In this document: positions 52,031 to 63,779 of the stretch, piece by piece | Position numbering within the stretch: the first letter of the stretch is position 1 | How the letters are laid out: the number at the start of each line of letters is the position of its first letter | Assembly: GCA_022495005.1 (NCBI GenBank) | Contig: JAGYXB010000687.1 | Coordinates: 1,674,001-1,738,000, forward strand | Direction: 5' to 3' | Source: Rhyacophila brunnea | Taxonomy: Eukaryota > Arthropoda > Insecta > Trichoptera > Rhyacophilidae | DNA: 64,000 nucleotides | Notes under the pieces: generated by a model | Told to the model about the DNA's origin: nothing | The model's database searches: none | What the model saw: only the letters and a program-made list of their open reading frames with translations | Program-made: the position numbers and the translations under genes

Positions 52031-52263
52031 GCATTAGTGCGAGTGAGAAAGTATTCGGCACCCTTACAATCTCTGCAACACGTGCTAGAGTAAGATAAAA
52101 GGTCTACTAGCTACAAGCCAGTTTCCAAAAGTATCGCCATCAAATCGGGGCGAAACGCTTCACATAGCGTCGACAACTTGCGAGCTCGTGTTGCTAAAAT
52201 TGATATTTTTTGGGTTAAACATAAAGTCAGTGGTAAATATTTTTGCTTAATTAAGTAGAAAAG

Positions 52264-52334
52264 ATGGTTCTGTCTGTTGTCTTAAAATGTGGTAGCCGTA
52301 CTGATAAGCAAGAAGATGGTATTACGTTTCATAA
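52264..52334 (+). CDS. THAP-domain first exon (gene or relic)
   Basis: ATG is followed by MVLSVVLKCGSRTDKQEDGI and TFHK, then a consensus donor AA|GTAAGT. This is how insect THAP zinc-finger genes begin (MVLSCVLxCxSRSD...FHKFP). The first zinc ligand of the C2CH motif, Cys at position 5, is Val here, so DNA binding through zinc should be impaired. The next exon, with the remaining Cys and His, was not found; the hAT/mariner composite starts about 440 bp downstream and may have displaced it. Confidence 0.55.
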
Positions 52335-52831
52335 GTAAGTTGATGCATGTTCGTGATAATTTATTTGTATTTTATTATATATTTTAATATCAGTGACCTA
52401 GTGTTTCTTTAAAATAACTTAAATTATAGATATCTTTATCTAATGGTTGCATTTTGACCGCTTAAAAATACTATATAACGTAAAAAAATAGAAAATTATA
52501 TTTTAATTCTGAGCGTCTAGTGCGAGCACTTTGGACGAGCACTAGCGAAATGGTCTATGGTCTCGAACATTTATAGATGAATGCGTTCGCTCGCTCACAA
52601 ACCAAACGCAAGGCACGCGGCTTCATTTAGCAATGCAACGGGTGGCGTCTAGATGTATCTATAGTCTAAGGGTGCAATAGAATAAACACTTTCAAGCCAG
52701 CGGAATCATTTATAGTACATTCGATTTATCTCTGTAAACTTATTGAAGTAGTTAGTCTCAATACTCACACCCCAATAGTGCACACTAAACTTTGTCAGAC
52801 TTACTAATTGTTTATTATTATATACCAACTA

Positions 52832-54042
52832 CGAGGGTGGGTCAATAAGTCCTTAGAAAAGCCGACAGGTGGCGCGACTAGTACTGTAAGCGGTTTGTTT
52901 TCATGCAGCGGCACTACCGATTCAGTATGCTGCGAAGTTTCAATCAGATTGGTCGGGTTGTTGTGTGTTTCTCGTACATTTAAAAAAAAAATTGCTTGTT
53001 TACAAAAATGGAGAAAATTGAGTTTAGAGCTGTTATTAAACATTATTAAACAAACATAACTGGTTAAATGAATTTAAACGTGGTCGTACATCAACAAAGG
53101 ATGAACCACGCTCAGGACGTCCTGTAGAGGTGACTACACCAGAAATGATCAATAAAATCCACGATATGGTGTTAAGTGACCGAAGATTAAAGTTGAGTGA
53201 GATAATTGAGGTTACAGGGATCTCAAAAGGTAGCGTCATTTCTATTTTACATGACAAATTGGGCATGAAAAACATTTCTGCAAGATGGGTGCCGCGTTTG
53301 CTCACAGTCGACAATAAACGCACCAGGGTGGTGGCCTCTAAAGCCCTGTTGTCGCTCATGCAACGCAATCCGGATGAATCTTTTCGTCGCTTTGTGACTG
53401 TAGATGAAACATGGATACACCACTATACTCCCGAGACGAAAGAACAGTCAAAGCAGTGGATTGCGAAGGCAAACCATGTCCAAAGAAGGCGAAACCGTAA
53501 AATCAGCTGGTAAGGTTATGGCTACTGTATTTTGGGATGCATGTGAAATTATTTTCGTTGACTATTTGAGAAAAAAAAAAACAATAACAGGAGATTATTA
53601 TGCATCTTTATTGGACCAGCTAAAAAACAAAATTGAAGAAAAACGGCCTCATTTAAACAGGAAAAAATCCTCTTTCATCAGGACAGTGCCCGTGTTCACA
53701 CATGTTTACTATCAATGGCTAAAATTGAAGAATTGAAGTTCGAATTGGTCGACCACCCACCGTATTCGCCAGATTTAGCCCCAGTGACTTTTTCCTTTTC
53801 CCAAACTTAAAAAAATGGCTAAGTGGACAACGTTTTTTTTCAAATGAAGAAGTCATCGATCGGACAAATGCTTATTTTGAGGACCTTCCGAAAACTTATT
53901 TTTCTGACGGTTTAAAAAAAATTCAGAAACGTCTAACCAAGTGTATTGAGCTCCAAGGAGATTATGTTGAGAAATAAAAAAAAAATACAAAAATAAAAAC
54001 TGTTTTAATGCTTTTTTCTAAGGAATTATTGACCCACCCTCG
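52832..54042 (+). mobile_element. mariner copy 1 (deleted)
   Basis: Inverted ends CGAGGGTGGGTCAATAAGTC and, inverted, CGAGGGTGGGTCAATAATTC, flanked by TA (52830-52831, 54043-54044). The 1211-bp length is about 88 bp short of the other copies because the helix-turn-helix part of the gene is deleted near 53045. Confidence 0.95.
53008..53977 (+). pseudogene. mariner transposase, copy 1
   Basis: Starts with MEKIEFRAVIKH, loses about 88 bp that encode the first DNA-binding domain, then keeps RSGRPVEVTTPEM, WVPRLLTVDNKR, the first catalytic block VTVDETWIHHYTP, and after several frameshifts the end YVEK. The second block that should read HQDNARVH is displaced by a missing base. A dead DD34D-type transposase. 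Confidence 0.9.
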
Positions 54043-54165
54043 TATTTGTCTTCATTGGACTAAGAATACAAATTGCAGATAGTTTTTAAAATTAGGTTAA
54101 ACCCTGCTCAAATCAAACCACAATAGATAAATAAATATTCTTCGATTTATAAAATATTCATTTTT

Positions 54166-54553
54166 AAAACGTTTTTCTTAGCTCGTATTCTTATTTGTCC
54201 GGTGGTTCTTTGTCCGGTACAAATCTTGCAATCCATTTTTAACTAACTTCCCGACTAGCTAGACATTTGAAACTTTTAGAATATATCAGAACACGACGCC
54301 AATGCATTTTTTAATACTTTTAGCCATCTTTACGTAGAATTGAATTCATTTTCAGTTAATTCTGTTTTGTATGAAAAGTTATTTCGACACCATTTTTGGT
54401 TGCTAGGGGTTTGGGGTCCTAGTAACTAAATTATTAATATATACGTGCGTTACTATGGAAATCAATATGACATGTCAAGTACAAATTTTTTTGATCGTTT
54501 AAGCTAGTCAAGTCAAGTTTATATGGTTCAACAGAAAATTTAAAAACGTTATA
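54166..54553. repeat. Dispersed repeat X, copy 2 (left part)
   Basis: Closely similar to 29032-29610, with a single TATATACGTGCGTTACTATG block. It is interrupted by mariner 2; the last about 30 bp (AAGTTCTTTTTATCTTGTAA) are found at 55865-55890. Confidence 0.75.
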
Positions 54554-54555
54554 TA

Positions 54556-55854
54556 CGAGGGTGGGTCAATAAGTCCTTAGAAAAGCCGACAGGTGGCGCG
54601 ACTAGTACTGTAAGCGGTTTGTTTTCATGCAGCGGCACTACCGATTCAGTATGCTGCGAAGTTTCAATCAGATTGGTCGGGTTGTTGTGTGTTTCTCGTA
54701 CATTTAAAAAAAAATTTGCTTGTGGAAAATGGAAAAATGGAAATGGAGAAAATTGAGTTTAGAGCTGTTATTAAACATTTTAATATAAAAGGGTTAACAG
54801 CAAAGGAAATAAAAAATGAGTTGGATTTAGTTCACGGCATATCTGCTCCTTCACTTGCAACTATTTATAACTGGTTAAATGAATTTAAACGTGGTCGTAC
54901 ATCAACAAAGGATGAACCACGCTCAGGACGTCCTGTAGAGGTGACTACACCAGAAATGATCAATAAAATCCACGATATGGTGTTAAGTGACCGAAGATTA
55001 AAGTTGTGTGAGATAATTGAGGTTACAGGGATCTCAAAAGGTAGCGTCATTTCTATTTTACATGACAAATTGGGCATGAAAAAAAATTTCTGCAAGATGG
55101 GTGCCGCGTTTGCTCACAGTCGACAATAAACGCAATAGGGTGGTGGCCTCTAAAGCCCTGTTGTCGCTCATGCAACGGAATCTGGATGAATTTTTTCGTC
55201 GCTTTGTGACTGTAGATGAAACATGGATACACCACTATACTCCCGAGACGAAAAAACAGTCAAAGCAGTGGATTGCGAAGGCAAACCATGTCCAAAGAAG
55301 GCGAAAACCGTAAAATCAGCTGGTAAGGTTATGGCTACTGTATTTTGGGATGCACGTGGAATTATTTTCGTTGACTATTTGGAAAAGGAAAAACAATAAC
55401 AGGGGATTATTATGCATCTTTATTGGACCAGCTAAAAAACAAAATTGAAGAAAAACGGCCTCATTTAAACAGGAAAAAAATCCTCTTTCATCAGGACAAT
55501 GCCCGTGTTCACACATGTTTACGATCAATGGCTGAAATTGAAGAATTGAAGTTCGAATTGGTCGACCACCCACCGTATTCGCCAGATTTAGCCCCCAGTG
55601 ACTTTTTCCTTTTCCCAAACTTAAAAAATGGCTAAGTGGACAACGTTTTTTTTCAAATGAAGAAGTCATCGATCGGACAAATGCTTATTTTGAGGACCTT
55701 CCGAAAACTTATTTTTCTGACGGTTTAAAAAAATTGAGAAACGTCTAACCAAGTGTATTGAGCTCCAGGGTGATTATGTTGAGAAATAAAAAAAAAATAC
55801 AAAAATAAAAACTGTTTTAATGCTTTTTTCTAAGGAATTATTGACCCACCCTCG
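54556..55854 (+). mobile_element. mariner copy 2 (near full length)
   Basis: 1299 bp between TA dinucleotides (54554-54555, 55855-55856) with the same CGAGGGTGGGTCAATAAG ends as copy 1. It is inserted inside repeat X, as shown by the uninterrupted copy of X at 29 kb. Confidence 0.95.
54743..55789 (+). pseudogene. mariner transposase, copy 2
   Basis: Begins MEKIEFRAVIKHFNIKGLTA, then the first helix-turn-helix (SLATIYNWLNEFKRG) and linker RSGRP. The frame breaks in an A-run near 55081, again near 55310, at the GGAAAAGGAAAAAC run near 55385 and once more near 55630. All three catalytic blocks can be seen: VTVDETWIHH, LFHQDNARVHT and HPPYSPDLAPSDFFLF. There are 34 residues between the second and third Asp (DD34D mariner). 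Intact length would be about 350 residues. Not functional as it stands. Confidence 0.93.
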
Positions 55855-56369
55855 TACCTATATATAAAAAAGTTCTTTTTATCTTGTAATTATTGTTTGT
55901 TTTAAGCAGGGTTTAATTAAAAATTAAAAGCTAACCAACACTACTCGCAATCTGTATTATTAGTTCAATGGAAACAAATAAGTATGTCTGACAAAGTTTA
56001 GTGTGCACAATTTACGTGGGATCTTCACAGTCTACCTCAGGTAACACAGCATTAATGGAAACTGAAATTCCTAACGGGTGTGGAGTAACAAGCAACAGAT
56101 ATCAAGTGTCGAAGAATATGGGATAAACTTAAACACATCTCAAGAATACGTCATTTTAGGCTTGTCCTTCGTTTTGACAACTGCTCTTGGTTTATGCACT
56201 GACGCTCATTCAAAATTGGTGAATTCATTATCGTAGGATACTCACACATTCAAAACCTTGCTTCAAAATGTAGTGTATTGGAGCATAGCCTATCTGAATT
56301 ATATTTATTAATCTGTTCTGTGGTCTACCTCCACCCTCCGCCACTACTAGGTAATAATTATGATATATG

Positions 56370-56866
56370 TAGAGTTGGGTTTCGGGAATTTCCCGACGGA
56401 AATTCCCGAGAAATTTTCGAGATTTTCTATCCCGAATCGCGAGAATTGAAATTTTTAACATTTCGGGAAATCAATTAATTATCAATTAATATAAATTGAA
56501 AAAAAAAAGATTTTCTATATGAATAAAGTGGACAGAAAACACAAAACGTTCAAAGACTGGTCGGGGCATTTAACACAATTAAGCCAACGTCGACTCAAAA
56601 TGAGCGTAATTTTGGCAACATCAGGGAATTTTTTGTCTCCAAAGCGTACGCGATTGTCAGACGCAGCGATTGACAGTCCGTTTTTTTTGAAATCCCATTT
56701 TAATAAGTAATGTTTTGAATTATTTATGTTTTCCTACTTCTATATTCTTTGTCTTCTTACATAAATAAATAAAATCATATTTTTTTGGAATTTGTCTGTT
56801 TTTACACTGATTTTAGGATTTTTACAGGTTACAGATTGAAATTTACTCGGGAAATTCCCAACTTTA
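56370..56866 (+). mobile_element. hAT element remnant with 8-bp TSD
   Basis: Ends TAGAGTTGGG and, inverted, TAAAGTTGGG, flanked by an exact 8-bp duplication GATATATG (56362-56369, 56867-56874). Both arms are rich in TTCGGGAATTTCCCGA-like palindromes, the same layout as the hAT elements at 4820 and 12313. It retains the end of a hAT transposase. Confidence 0.9.
56519..56710 (+). pseudogene. hAT transposase C-terminal end
   Basis: The frame includes SGNFLSPKRTRLSDAAID followed by FFLKSHF and a stop. This matches the end of the hAT dimerisation domain (AGNxLTxKRxRLSxxxxxxLxFLKxxF) and confirms the superfamily independently of the TSD. Only the tail of the protein is present. Confidence 0.8.
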
Positions 56867-56874
56867 GATATATG

Positions 56875-57420
56875 TACTAGAAATGTTATCGACGGTGACA
56901 ATATTGCAATAGTTGACATCGCGGGCCGCGGGTTTTGGAACAATGCAATACAATAAGGTTTCCTTCAACGTCTTTGATTATAGTCATAGAATGTGCCTAT
57001 AACAAGACGATACGAAACAGATGTGAGCCAAAATAATGTAAATATTTAACGGACCGCAGTATATTACTATGTGCTAGTAAATAATATAATTTGATAGTTA
57101 AATTAAATTAATTATTATGTAGTTACAACTCTTGATTACTGTTAACGATCATCGATATATTACGCCTAGGAAAGAAACGCGATTAAACATTTTTGTACTC
57201 CGATACTTTAAAGCAGGAGTCCGTATCTTCTACACACTTGAGGGCTACACTAAAATTTTCGATTTAATAATAGTAGTCGGAAGTATGTAAATACTTAAAT
57301 TTTGAGAGTTCCTGACGTTGGTTAGGAATCCATTTAAATACCTCGACAAACTACAAAAACCAGTCGCCAATATAAGCGAAATTTGAGAAGCCTATCAGTT
57401 AATTACATATTAAATAGGTA
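56875..57420. other. AT-rich non-coding DNA
   Basis: Nothing recognised. Confidence 0.5.
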
Positions 57421-57424
57421 GAGG

Positions 57425-57500
57425 TGGAGATGGCTAAATAGGTAAATCGTATTGGCCGGAATCCGATGGATGCAGGTTCGAGTCCTATCGGTCACAATAT
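57425..57500 (+). repeat. tRNA-like SINE head
   Basis: A-box-like GATGGCTAAATAGGT and B-box GGTTCGAGTCC about 35 bases apart, ending CTATCGGTCACA. The 5' and 3' ends do not form an acceptor stem. Confidence 0.55.
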
Positions 57501-57539
57501 TTTTTCAAGTTTTTTTTTCTAATGGGTATGTTTTTCACA

Positions 57540-58040
57540 CCAGTTCACCGTGAGATGTTGCATCTGAAACCGATGGCCGCATAGCATTGAGATCAAATTC
57601 ATGCCCAAATAAAATACTTACATAATAAATAAATATACATATACAAAAAAACAAAATAAATACAATCCACCGGAATACAAGGGAAAGATAGAAGAAAATA
57701 TGTACATAAGTAAATTAGAAATACATTCATATCGTATATATTTATATAAAATTCGAATGAATCAAAGGTGGGTTAGCAAAGAGGTGGTCGTCAGAATCAA
57801 TTCGTACCTATCAAATATCTGATAATAATGACAGCGTTATTATCAGATATCTTATACAAATTAATGTTCTTATTGAATTTAATAAAATGGAAAATTACTG
57901 TCTGCAATTTATTAATACACCACTAACAAAGCGTCACTTTTTTGATCTGAATGTTATACTGCCATCCTTTTCCGGTAGGAAAGCTCCGTTGAACTATCAT
58001 ACGGCGAAATGTAATACATACGTACAGTTTACGTATACTT
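57540..58040. repeat. MITE-like repeat Y, copy 2
   Basis: CAGTTCACCGTGAGATGTTG at the left and GAAAGCTCCGTTGAACTATC / CATACGTACAGTTTACGTA at the right match the arms of 50509-50890. The middle is longer and includes a hairpin of TATCTGATAATAATGAC-type sequence. Confidence 0.5.
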
Positions 58041-58049
58041 AACCATATT

Positions 58050-59130
58050 ATCTAACTAGATTGCTGGATACGACAGCAAAATTTTAATCCAAAACTAAGC
58101 ATTTGTGATATTTATAAAATAACTATAGGTACACAACATGCTCGTAGATGTAAGTTACGTATGGTTATAAATTATGATTTAACATTATTATTATGTTACT
58201 GTCAAAAACGATAATATCCAGAGTTTTCATGATGTGTAAATAAACAATAACTTTGATATTGAACATCATTGAAAAGTTACTCAATTTTATTACATCATAC
58301 ATTTTCTGATCGCTTCAAAGGATCTTATAATGTAACACTCAAACAGATGTCGAATTAAAATTATTCAACCACGAGTATCATAAATCATAATATTCATAAT
58401 TATTGATCAAACTCGTAATAACTGATAATAGGACGACCGAGGTCACCTAAAACACTCATAGGTTATTCTGTATGTTCTGGAATTCACTTAAATTGGCTGT
58501 AAAAAGATACTGGTTAATGCATACCTACTTGAAAGACATAACGAAGTATTTATTTATACACTACGTGTTATTTTTTGCTCATGAAAATTCAAGTACCTAG
58601 ATACTTGCTTACTCGGTCAGAATTCGCCAAACGGCTTCTGAATTCGTCCAAAAATAATATCCAATTCAATCACACTTGAAATATTTTCAATTAATAAATC
58701 CGGCAAGTGGACAATGTCAAACGGGATTTATTTCTGTCTCTATGCGACTGGAAAACTAAATATTTTCATTGGATTTTAAGGCCACAGATGAAGTTTGAAA
58801 ATTTCATTGTGAATGGAAATAAACAAAAGGTACGCTTTTCTCTCCACATTCCAGTAAGCGACGGCCGCTATAAGGTTTCTGTTTACATTTACCAGAATGT
58901 TATGTTTTCTTTTATCGTAATATTTCAACGGATCCACGCGGTTGGAATAACAGATCATCACAAAATGTTGTCGCTTGCATTCAATTGTACATGAGAAATA
59001 AAGTGATTCCAGGTACATTGCGATTGATTTCTCATGGATGTATGCTATTGTATGCACATTTATAATCCAAGAGCTGTTCAGAGTTTCTCAAACGATATGC
59101 CGCGATACACCAATGTGTCTCAATTCAAGG
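58050..59130. other. AT-rich non-coding DNA
   Basis: Open frames of about 90 codons occur on both strands at 58707-59057 but resemble nothing known and lack splice or codon support. Confidence 0.45.
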
Positions 59131-59132
59131 TA

Positions 59133-60426
59133 CGAGGGTGGGTCAATAATTCCTTAGAAAAAAGCATTAAAACAGTTTTTATTTTTGTATTTTTTTTTTA
59201 TTTCTCAACATAATCTCCTTGGAGCTCAATACACTTGGTTAGACGTTTCTCAATTTTTTTTAAACCGTCAGAAAAATAAGTTTTCGGAAGGTCCTCAAAA
59301 TAAGCATTTGTCCGATCGATGACTTCTTCATTTGAAAAAAAACGTTGTCCACTTAGCCATTTTTTTAAGTTTGGGAAAAGGAAAAAGTCACTGGGGGCTA
59401 AATCTGGCGAATACGGTGGGTGGTCGACCAATTCGAACTTCAATTCTTCAATTTTAGCCATTGATCGTAAACATGTGTGAACACGGGCATTGTCCTGATG
59501 AAAGAGGATTTTTTTCCTGTTTAAATGAGGCCGTTTTTCTTCAATTTTGTTTTTTAGCTGGTCCAATAAAGATGCATAATAATCCCCTGTTATTGTTTTC
59601 CTTTTTCCAAATAGTCAACGAAAATAATTCCACGTGCATCCCAAAATACAGTAGCCATAACCTTACCAGCTGATTTTACGGTTTTCGCCTTCTTTGGACA
59701 TGGTTCGCCTTTCGCAATCCACTGCTTTGACTGTTCTTTCGTCTCGGGAGTATAGTGGTGTATCCATGTTTCATCTACAGTCACAAAGCGACGAAAAAAT
59801 TCATCCGGATTGCGTTGCATGAGCGACAACAGGGCTTTAGAGGCCACCACCCTATTGCGTTTATTGTCGACTGTGAGCAAACGCGGCACCCATCTTGCAG
59901 AAATATTTTTCATGCCCAATTTGTCATGTAAAATAGAAATGACGCTACCTTTTGAGATCCCTGTAACCTCAATTATCTCACTCAACTTTAATCTTCGGTC
60001 ACTTAACACCATATCGTGGATTTTATTGATCATTTCTGGTGTAGTCACCTCTACAGGACGTCCTGAGCGTGGTTCATCCTTTGTTGATGTACGACCACGT
60101 TTAAATTCATTTAACCAGTTATAAATAGTTGCAAGTGAAGGAGCAGATGTGCCGTGAACTAAATCCAACTCATTTTTTATTTCCTTTGCTGTTAACCCTT
60201 TTTATATTAAAATGTTTAATAACAGCTCTAAACTCAATTTTCTCCATTTTTGTAAACAAGCAAATTTTTTTTTTAAATGTACGAAAATAAAAAACAACAA
60301 CCCGACCAATCTGATTGAAACTTCGCAGCATACTGAATCGGTAGTGCCGCTGCATGAAAACAAACCGCTTACAGTACTAGTCGCGCCACCTGTCGGCTTT
60401 TCTAAGGACTTATTGACCCACCCTCG
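59133..60426 (-). mobile_element. mariner copy 3 (near full length)
   Basis: 1294 bp between TA dinucleotides (59131-59132, 60427-60428), same ends as copies 1 and 2, opposite orientation. Confidence 0.95.
59198..60247 (-). pseudogene. mariner transposase, copy 3
   Basis: The least damaged of the three. The start MEKIEFRAVIKHFNIK is cut off by one extra A in the AAAAAGGG run near 60198. A long frame (60168-59590) then carries LATIYNWLNEFKRG, RSGRP and VTVDETWIHH. One missing base in the GGAAAAAGGAAAAC run near 59600 separates it from the last frame, which carries LFHQDNARVHT, HPPYSPDLAPSDFFLF and ends QGDYVEK. All three catalytic Asp and both DNA-binding helices are present, so only two single-base defects were seen. 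Confidence 0.93.
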
Positions 60427-60784
60427 TAGTATTGAGTACAGGAAAGAAATCTTTTTCGTCGACAGCCACTATCAATAATTCAAAAATATCAACATAAAAT
60501 GTATTGCCCAGGAATTACAAGTAGTACCTATTGAAACATGTATAAAAGAAACTATTAAAATAATTGATTACATATTAATTACATCCGCAAATATTATAAA
60601 CGGCTCAATAAACAAAATATCCTTAATTTATATTACGTTATCTTTACTTCTAAAATAGCCTAAATATTAGTATGTATTATTAAAGTACTATTAAATTGTA
60701 ACATAACAAGTCTGCCGATATGCAATTTTCATGGTTTTTATGTAATATTATAGTATACCTACTATTAATATAGTGCTTGCGATT

Positions 60785-60890
60785 GCCGGGCGATAACCTA
60801 TCGGCTTATATAGTCGTAGGTCTCGAGTTCAAATCCTGGGTTTGCAAATTCACAATTGTGTTTTCGATGACTACCTACAATGAAATGTAC
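60785..60890 (+). repeat. SINE family A head
   Basis: GTCGTAGGTCTCGAGTTCAA and then ATCCTGGGTTTGCAAATTCA match the copy at 47185. The body after about 60890 is lost. Confidence 0.6.
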
Positions 60891-61552
60891 CTATTAGGTT
60901 ATTTTTTCACGTGAAATACGGAAACTATGTTGAGTGTGTAAAAATTGATTTTATTTAATCAAAGAAATTGAATATAATAATATTATGTTCGAAGTGTAAA
61001 TTGTTGTTGTTGTGTTCGAAATGAAAACGGTTGGGGAGCACTGGCCTACGTTTACATTATAAGACATAACGCTATTAGCATATGGGATGCTCCGGACATA
61101 GTTTGACGTGAATGCATTTCAGGAAAAGATACAGAAAACTTATAATTAAGTATTTAACTCCCATTAAAGTAGACAGTTTTAATATAAAAAGATAATTTTA
61201 TTTTATTACGAAATATGACATAATTTCGTCGCGGTATCCAAATCACTCACCTTTAAAAAACCCCTATCTATATTATAGTCTAAATATGAAGGTGAACAAT
61301 ACTAGTAATTAATTAGCTACAAGTCATTTCGCATAGCAACATTTATTTGTAGGAAATTTCACAGTGTTATCGCCCGCATCTGTCAAACATCGTAAGTATT
61401 TGAATTTAGATTCATAATATTATAATTCCATAAGCTACTAAATGTGCAAATACTGCCAATTTAAACCCTGAAACTAGTTTACGAGCATTAATTATCTACA
61501 ATATTTAAATGAACAATCATAAAAAATACGCGCTTCTATAAAAAAAAAAACG

Positions 61553-61740
61553 CCGGCGATGGCCGATTAGTAACGTGTCGGCTTATAATGACAGCGAATT
61601 CACGTGTTGTTTTTCAATGCGTGTTTGGACGAAGAGCAGTGACCTAATAGGTTGAGCAAGTGTATAATATCAACTTTTCGTAAAATAAAAATCTAGGGGC
61701 CCCAAATCCACATTGGATTGTAGAGCCGTTAAAAAAAATA
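61553..61740 (+). repeat. SINE family A copy lacking the B box
   Basis: Head GCGATGGCCGATTAGTAACG, body TAGGTTGAGCAAGTGTATAA and tail CCACATTGGATTGTAGAGCC are present. The segment that should hold GGTTCGAATC is replaced by a short deletion join near 61594. Confidence 0.65.
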
Positions 61741-61991
61741 GCAAACGTACCTACACAGTGACGAAACGTAAAATATGCAAAAAGATGGCGTTCAGAGCTG
61801 TTGCCAAGAGGTGAGAGGTGCCTGCTTCATTTAATTCTGGAAGAAAGAAGACACAGAGGAACTGGATGAATGTGAATAGTATATCTAAAAAATATCCGTG
61901 ATTAGCTGATAAGGAATTCATTGATAAGATCAGACCGGAACACGGTATATTGAAGTAATATTCTAAGGATCGTTCAGCACAATATATGGGG

Positions 61992-63690
61992 CAGTGACGT
62001 CCCTAGACAAAATGCCGCCCCTAGGCAGCGTCAAAATGCCGCCCCATTTTTTTATCATCCTTTCATTACTCCAATATCTAAGAAATGTGTTGTATGAAGC
62101 ATGGCCTCCTCATCCTGAACCGGGCCCCATGTTAGGATCTTTGCCCCCCCCTACCTATCGCTAAGGATAAAAGCAGTGTGACGCTCTACAGTAATGTTTT
62201 CCAAATGGTGTACGCGTTAAAATTGATGTGTATATTTAGTGTTTTTTGTATATTTTAATACATACACTTGAATTGTGGAGTTTTTGAGTATCGCTACACA
62301 ATTATAAATTGTATTGTGTAACCACATAATTTTAAATAATATCATTATTGAAGGAAAATAGCGCCGCAGGCGAATTTTTTGCTATTAGAGCAAATTTGTG
62401 ATAAGTGTTTATCTCACTTATCGAGCCCGAGCCCCAGGTTAGAGCCCTGTCAGCCCCCCCCTTGTGGGGGCCATGGTTTGGATACATTACTAATAAAATA
62501 TACACCTACCACTAAGCTGAAACATACAAAATTAAATTTAGATATCAATAAATAAATAAGCGAATAAATATAATATTAGTTAGACACTTACCCAAATCAC
62601 CAGAGTCTGAGATGCCATTTGGTTAATATGTCTGACACATTTGGTTTGTATCATTTAGTAATACCTACGCAGATGTATTATTTTCACACCATTTTTTCTA
62701 TGCTATTATTGTACCCTACAACATGTAAACAAAATAATTTTCCTCATTATTTTTTTAATATAAACCTAAATTTAATCATAAATACACTATTAATTAATGG
62801 TCTCAACATTCAACCGTTGATGATTGAAATAAACTACAAATCCACACTATTATCAGCAAAAAATATGTTTACAAAAAAAACGACTTAAAAGAAGGTATTG
62901 CACAGTATTGTATTCACAGCACGATAAATATGATATAATCTAGGTAGATACCTACAGTGTACATTTTTATTACAATTAGCTGGTACTTAACGTAAATACC
63001 TATTATATGCACGAATACTAATTGATTATGTCAAATGTCAATAAGGATTAATAATCATTATGAATAGGTATCTATTTGCAATAGGTACATCCGGCAACTT
63101 TTAAATCTCGCGAATGACTGGCAAAAATATTTGGATAAATTAAAAAATACGGTATGTACCTACCTACCTATAAATCTCTACCATAAATTCTCCTTGTTTC
63201 GTTACCAACGTTGATATAATATATAATATTATTTTCTTTTAATAACTATGGCGCGACGTAATTATTGGTTTTTGCGCAGTATACCTACCACTGTTATGAA
63301 AGGAACTCTTTAATCTGAGTAAATGACATTATATTATTATGACTGATTTATTATTCGTTTGTGATGTTTTACATTTATAAAAATATTCATAATGTGTATA
63401 GGCGCCAAGTTTATTAGCATTTGTATACGAAACCGAGCAGTCAAAAATAAAATAAAACAATCTCTAGCGGAGCGTGGTGACATCATACTAAAATCGCTGC
63501 GAATACCGACTGGATAATAATAAAAAAAAGCATCCGGAACAAAACATCTCCAAAGCTCTGGTTATAATATAACTAAGTTTAGGTAGCTATTTCTATATAA
63601 TACCAAATGATTCTCCTCGATTTGCCGCCCTTCGAGTATCTGCCGCCCCCAAGCGACGCTCAATCTGCCTACCCCCACGGGACGTCACTG
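61992..63690. mobile_element. 1.7-kb DNA element with CAGTGACGTCCC ends
   Basis: The left end CAGTGACGTCCCTAGAC and the right end, inverted, CAGTGACGTCCCGTGGG bracket 1699 bp. Both subterminal zones are rich in TGCCGCCCC words. ATGGGG occurs directly outside both ends (61986-61991, 63691-63696), a possible 6-bp target duplication. No transposase frame was recognised; the interior is AT-rich. Superfamily uncertain. Confidence 0.65.
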
Positions 63691-63779
63691 ATGGGGTGCA
63701 CTGGGTATAGCACAATATATAGACAATGTATAGCACGAGTATTAATAAAAGTATAACTCTATACATATTATTCGCCACA

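Larger units (their letters stand above)
52771..56345. mobile_element. Nested composite: hAT fold-back element hosting two mariners and repeat X
   Basis: From 52771 (ATAGTGCACACTAAACTTTG) the left arm of the fold-back hAT family at 11443 is recognisable; it resumes after mariner 1 up to about 54165. Repeat X (54166-54553, 55857-55890) follows, split by mariner 2. The right arm resumes near 55895 (GCAGGGTTTAATTAAAAATT). It is interrupted again at about 56040, and its last bases GTCTACCTCCACCCTCCGCC appear at 56320-56345. The word GTCTACCTC is present on both sides of the 56040-56320 insert, suggesting a target duplication. The outer left terminus (CAGTGGCG) is missing. Confidence 0.7.

Noticed and set aside
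57425..57500. Functional tRNA gene
   Set aside because: A and B boxes are present but the ends do not pair into an acceptor stem and no anticodon stem is convincing; the same holds for the other tRNA-like segments.
58707..59057. Overlapping open frames of about 90 codons on both strands
   Set aside because: Mutual shadows in AT-rich DNA without motifs or splice signals.
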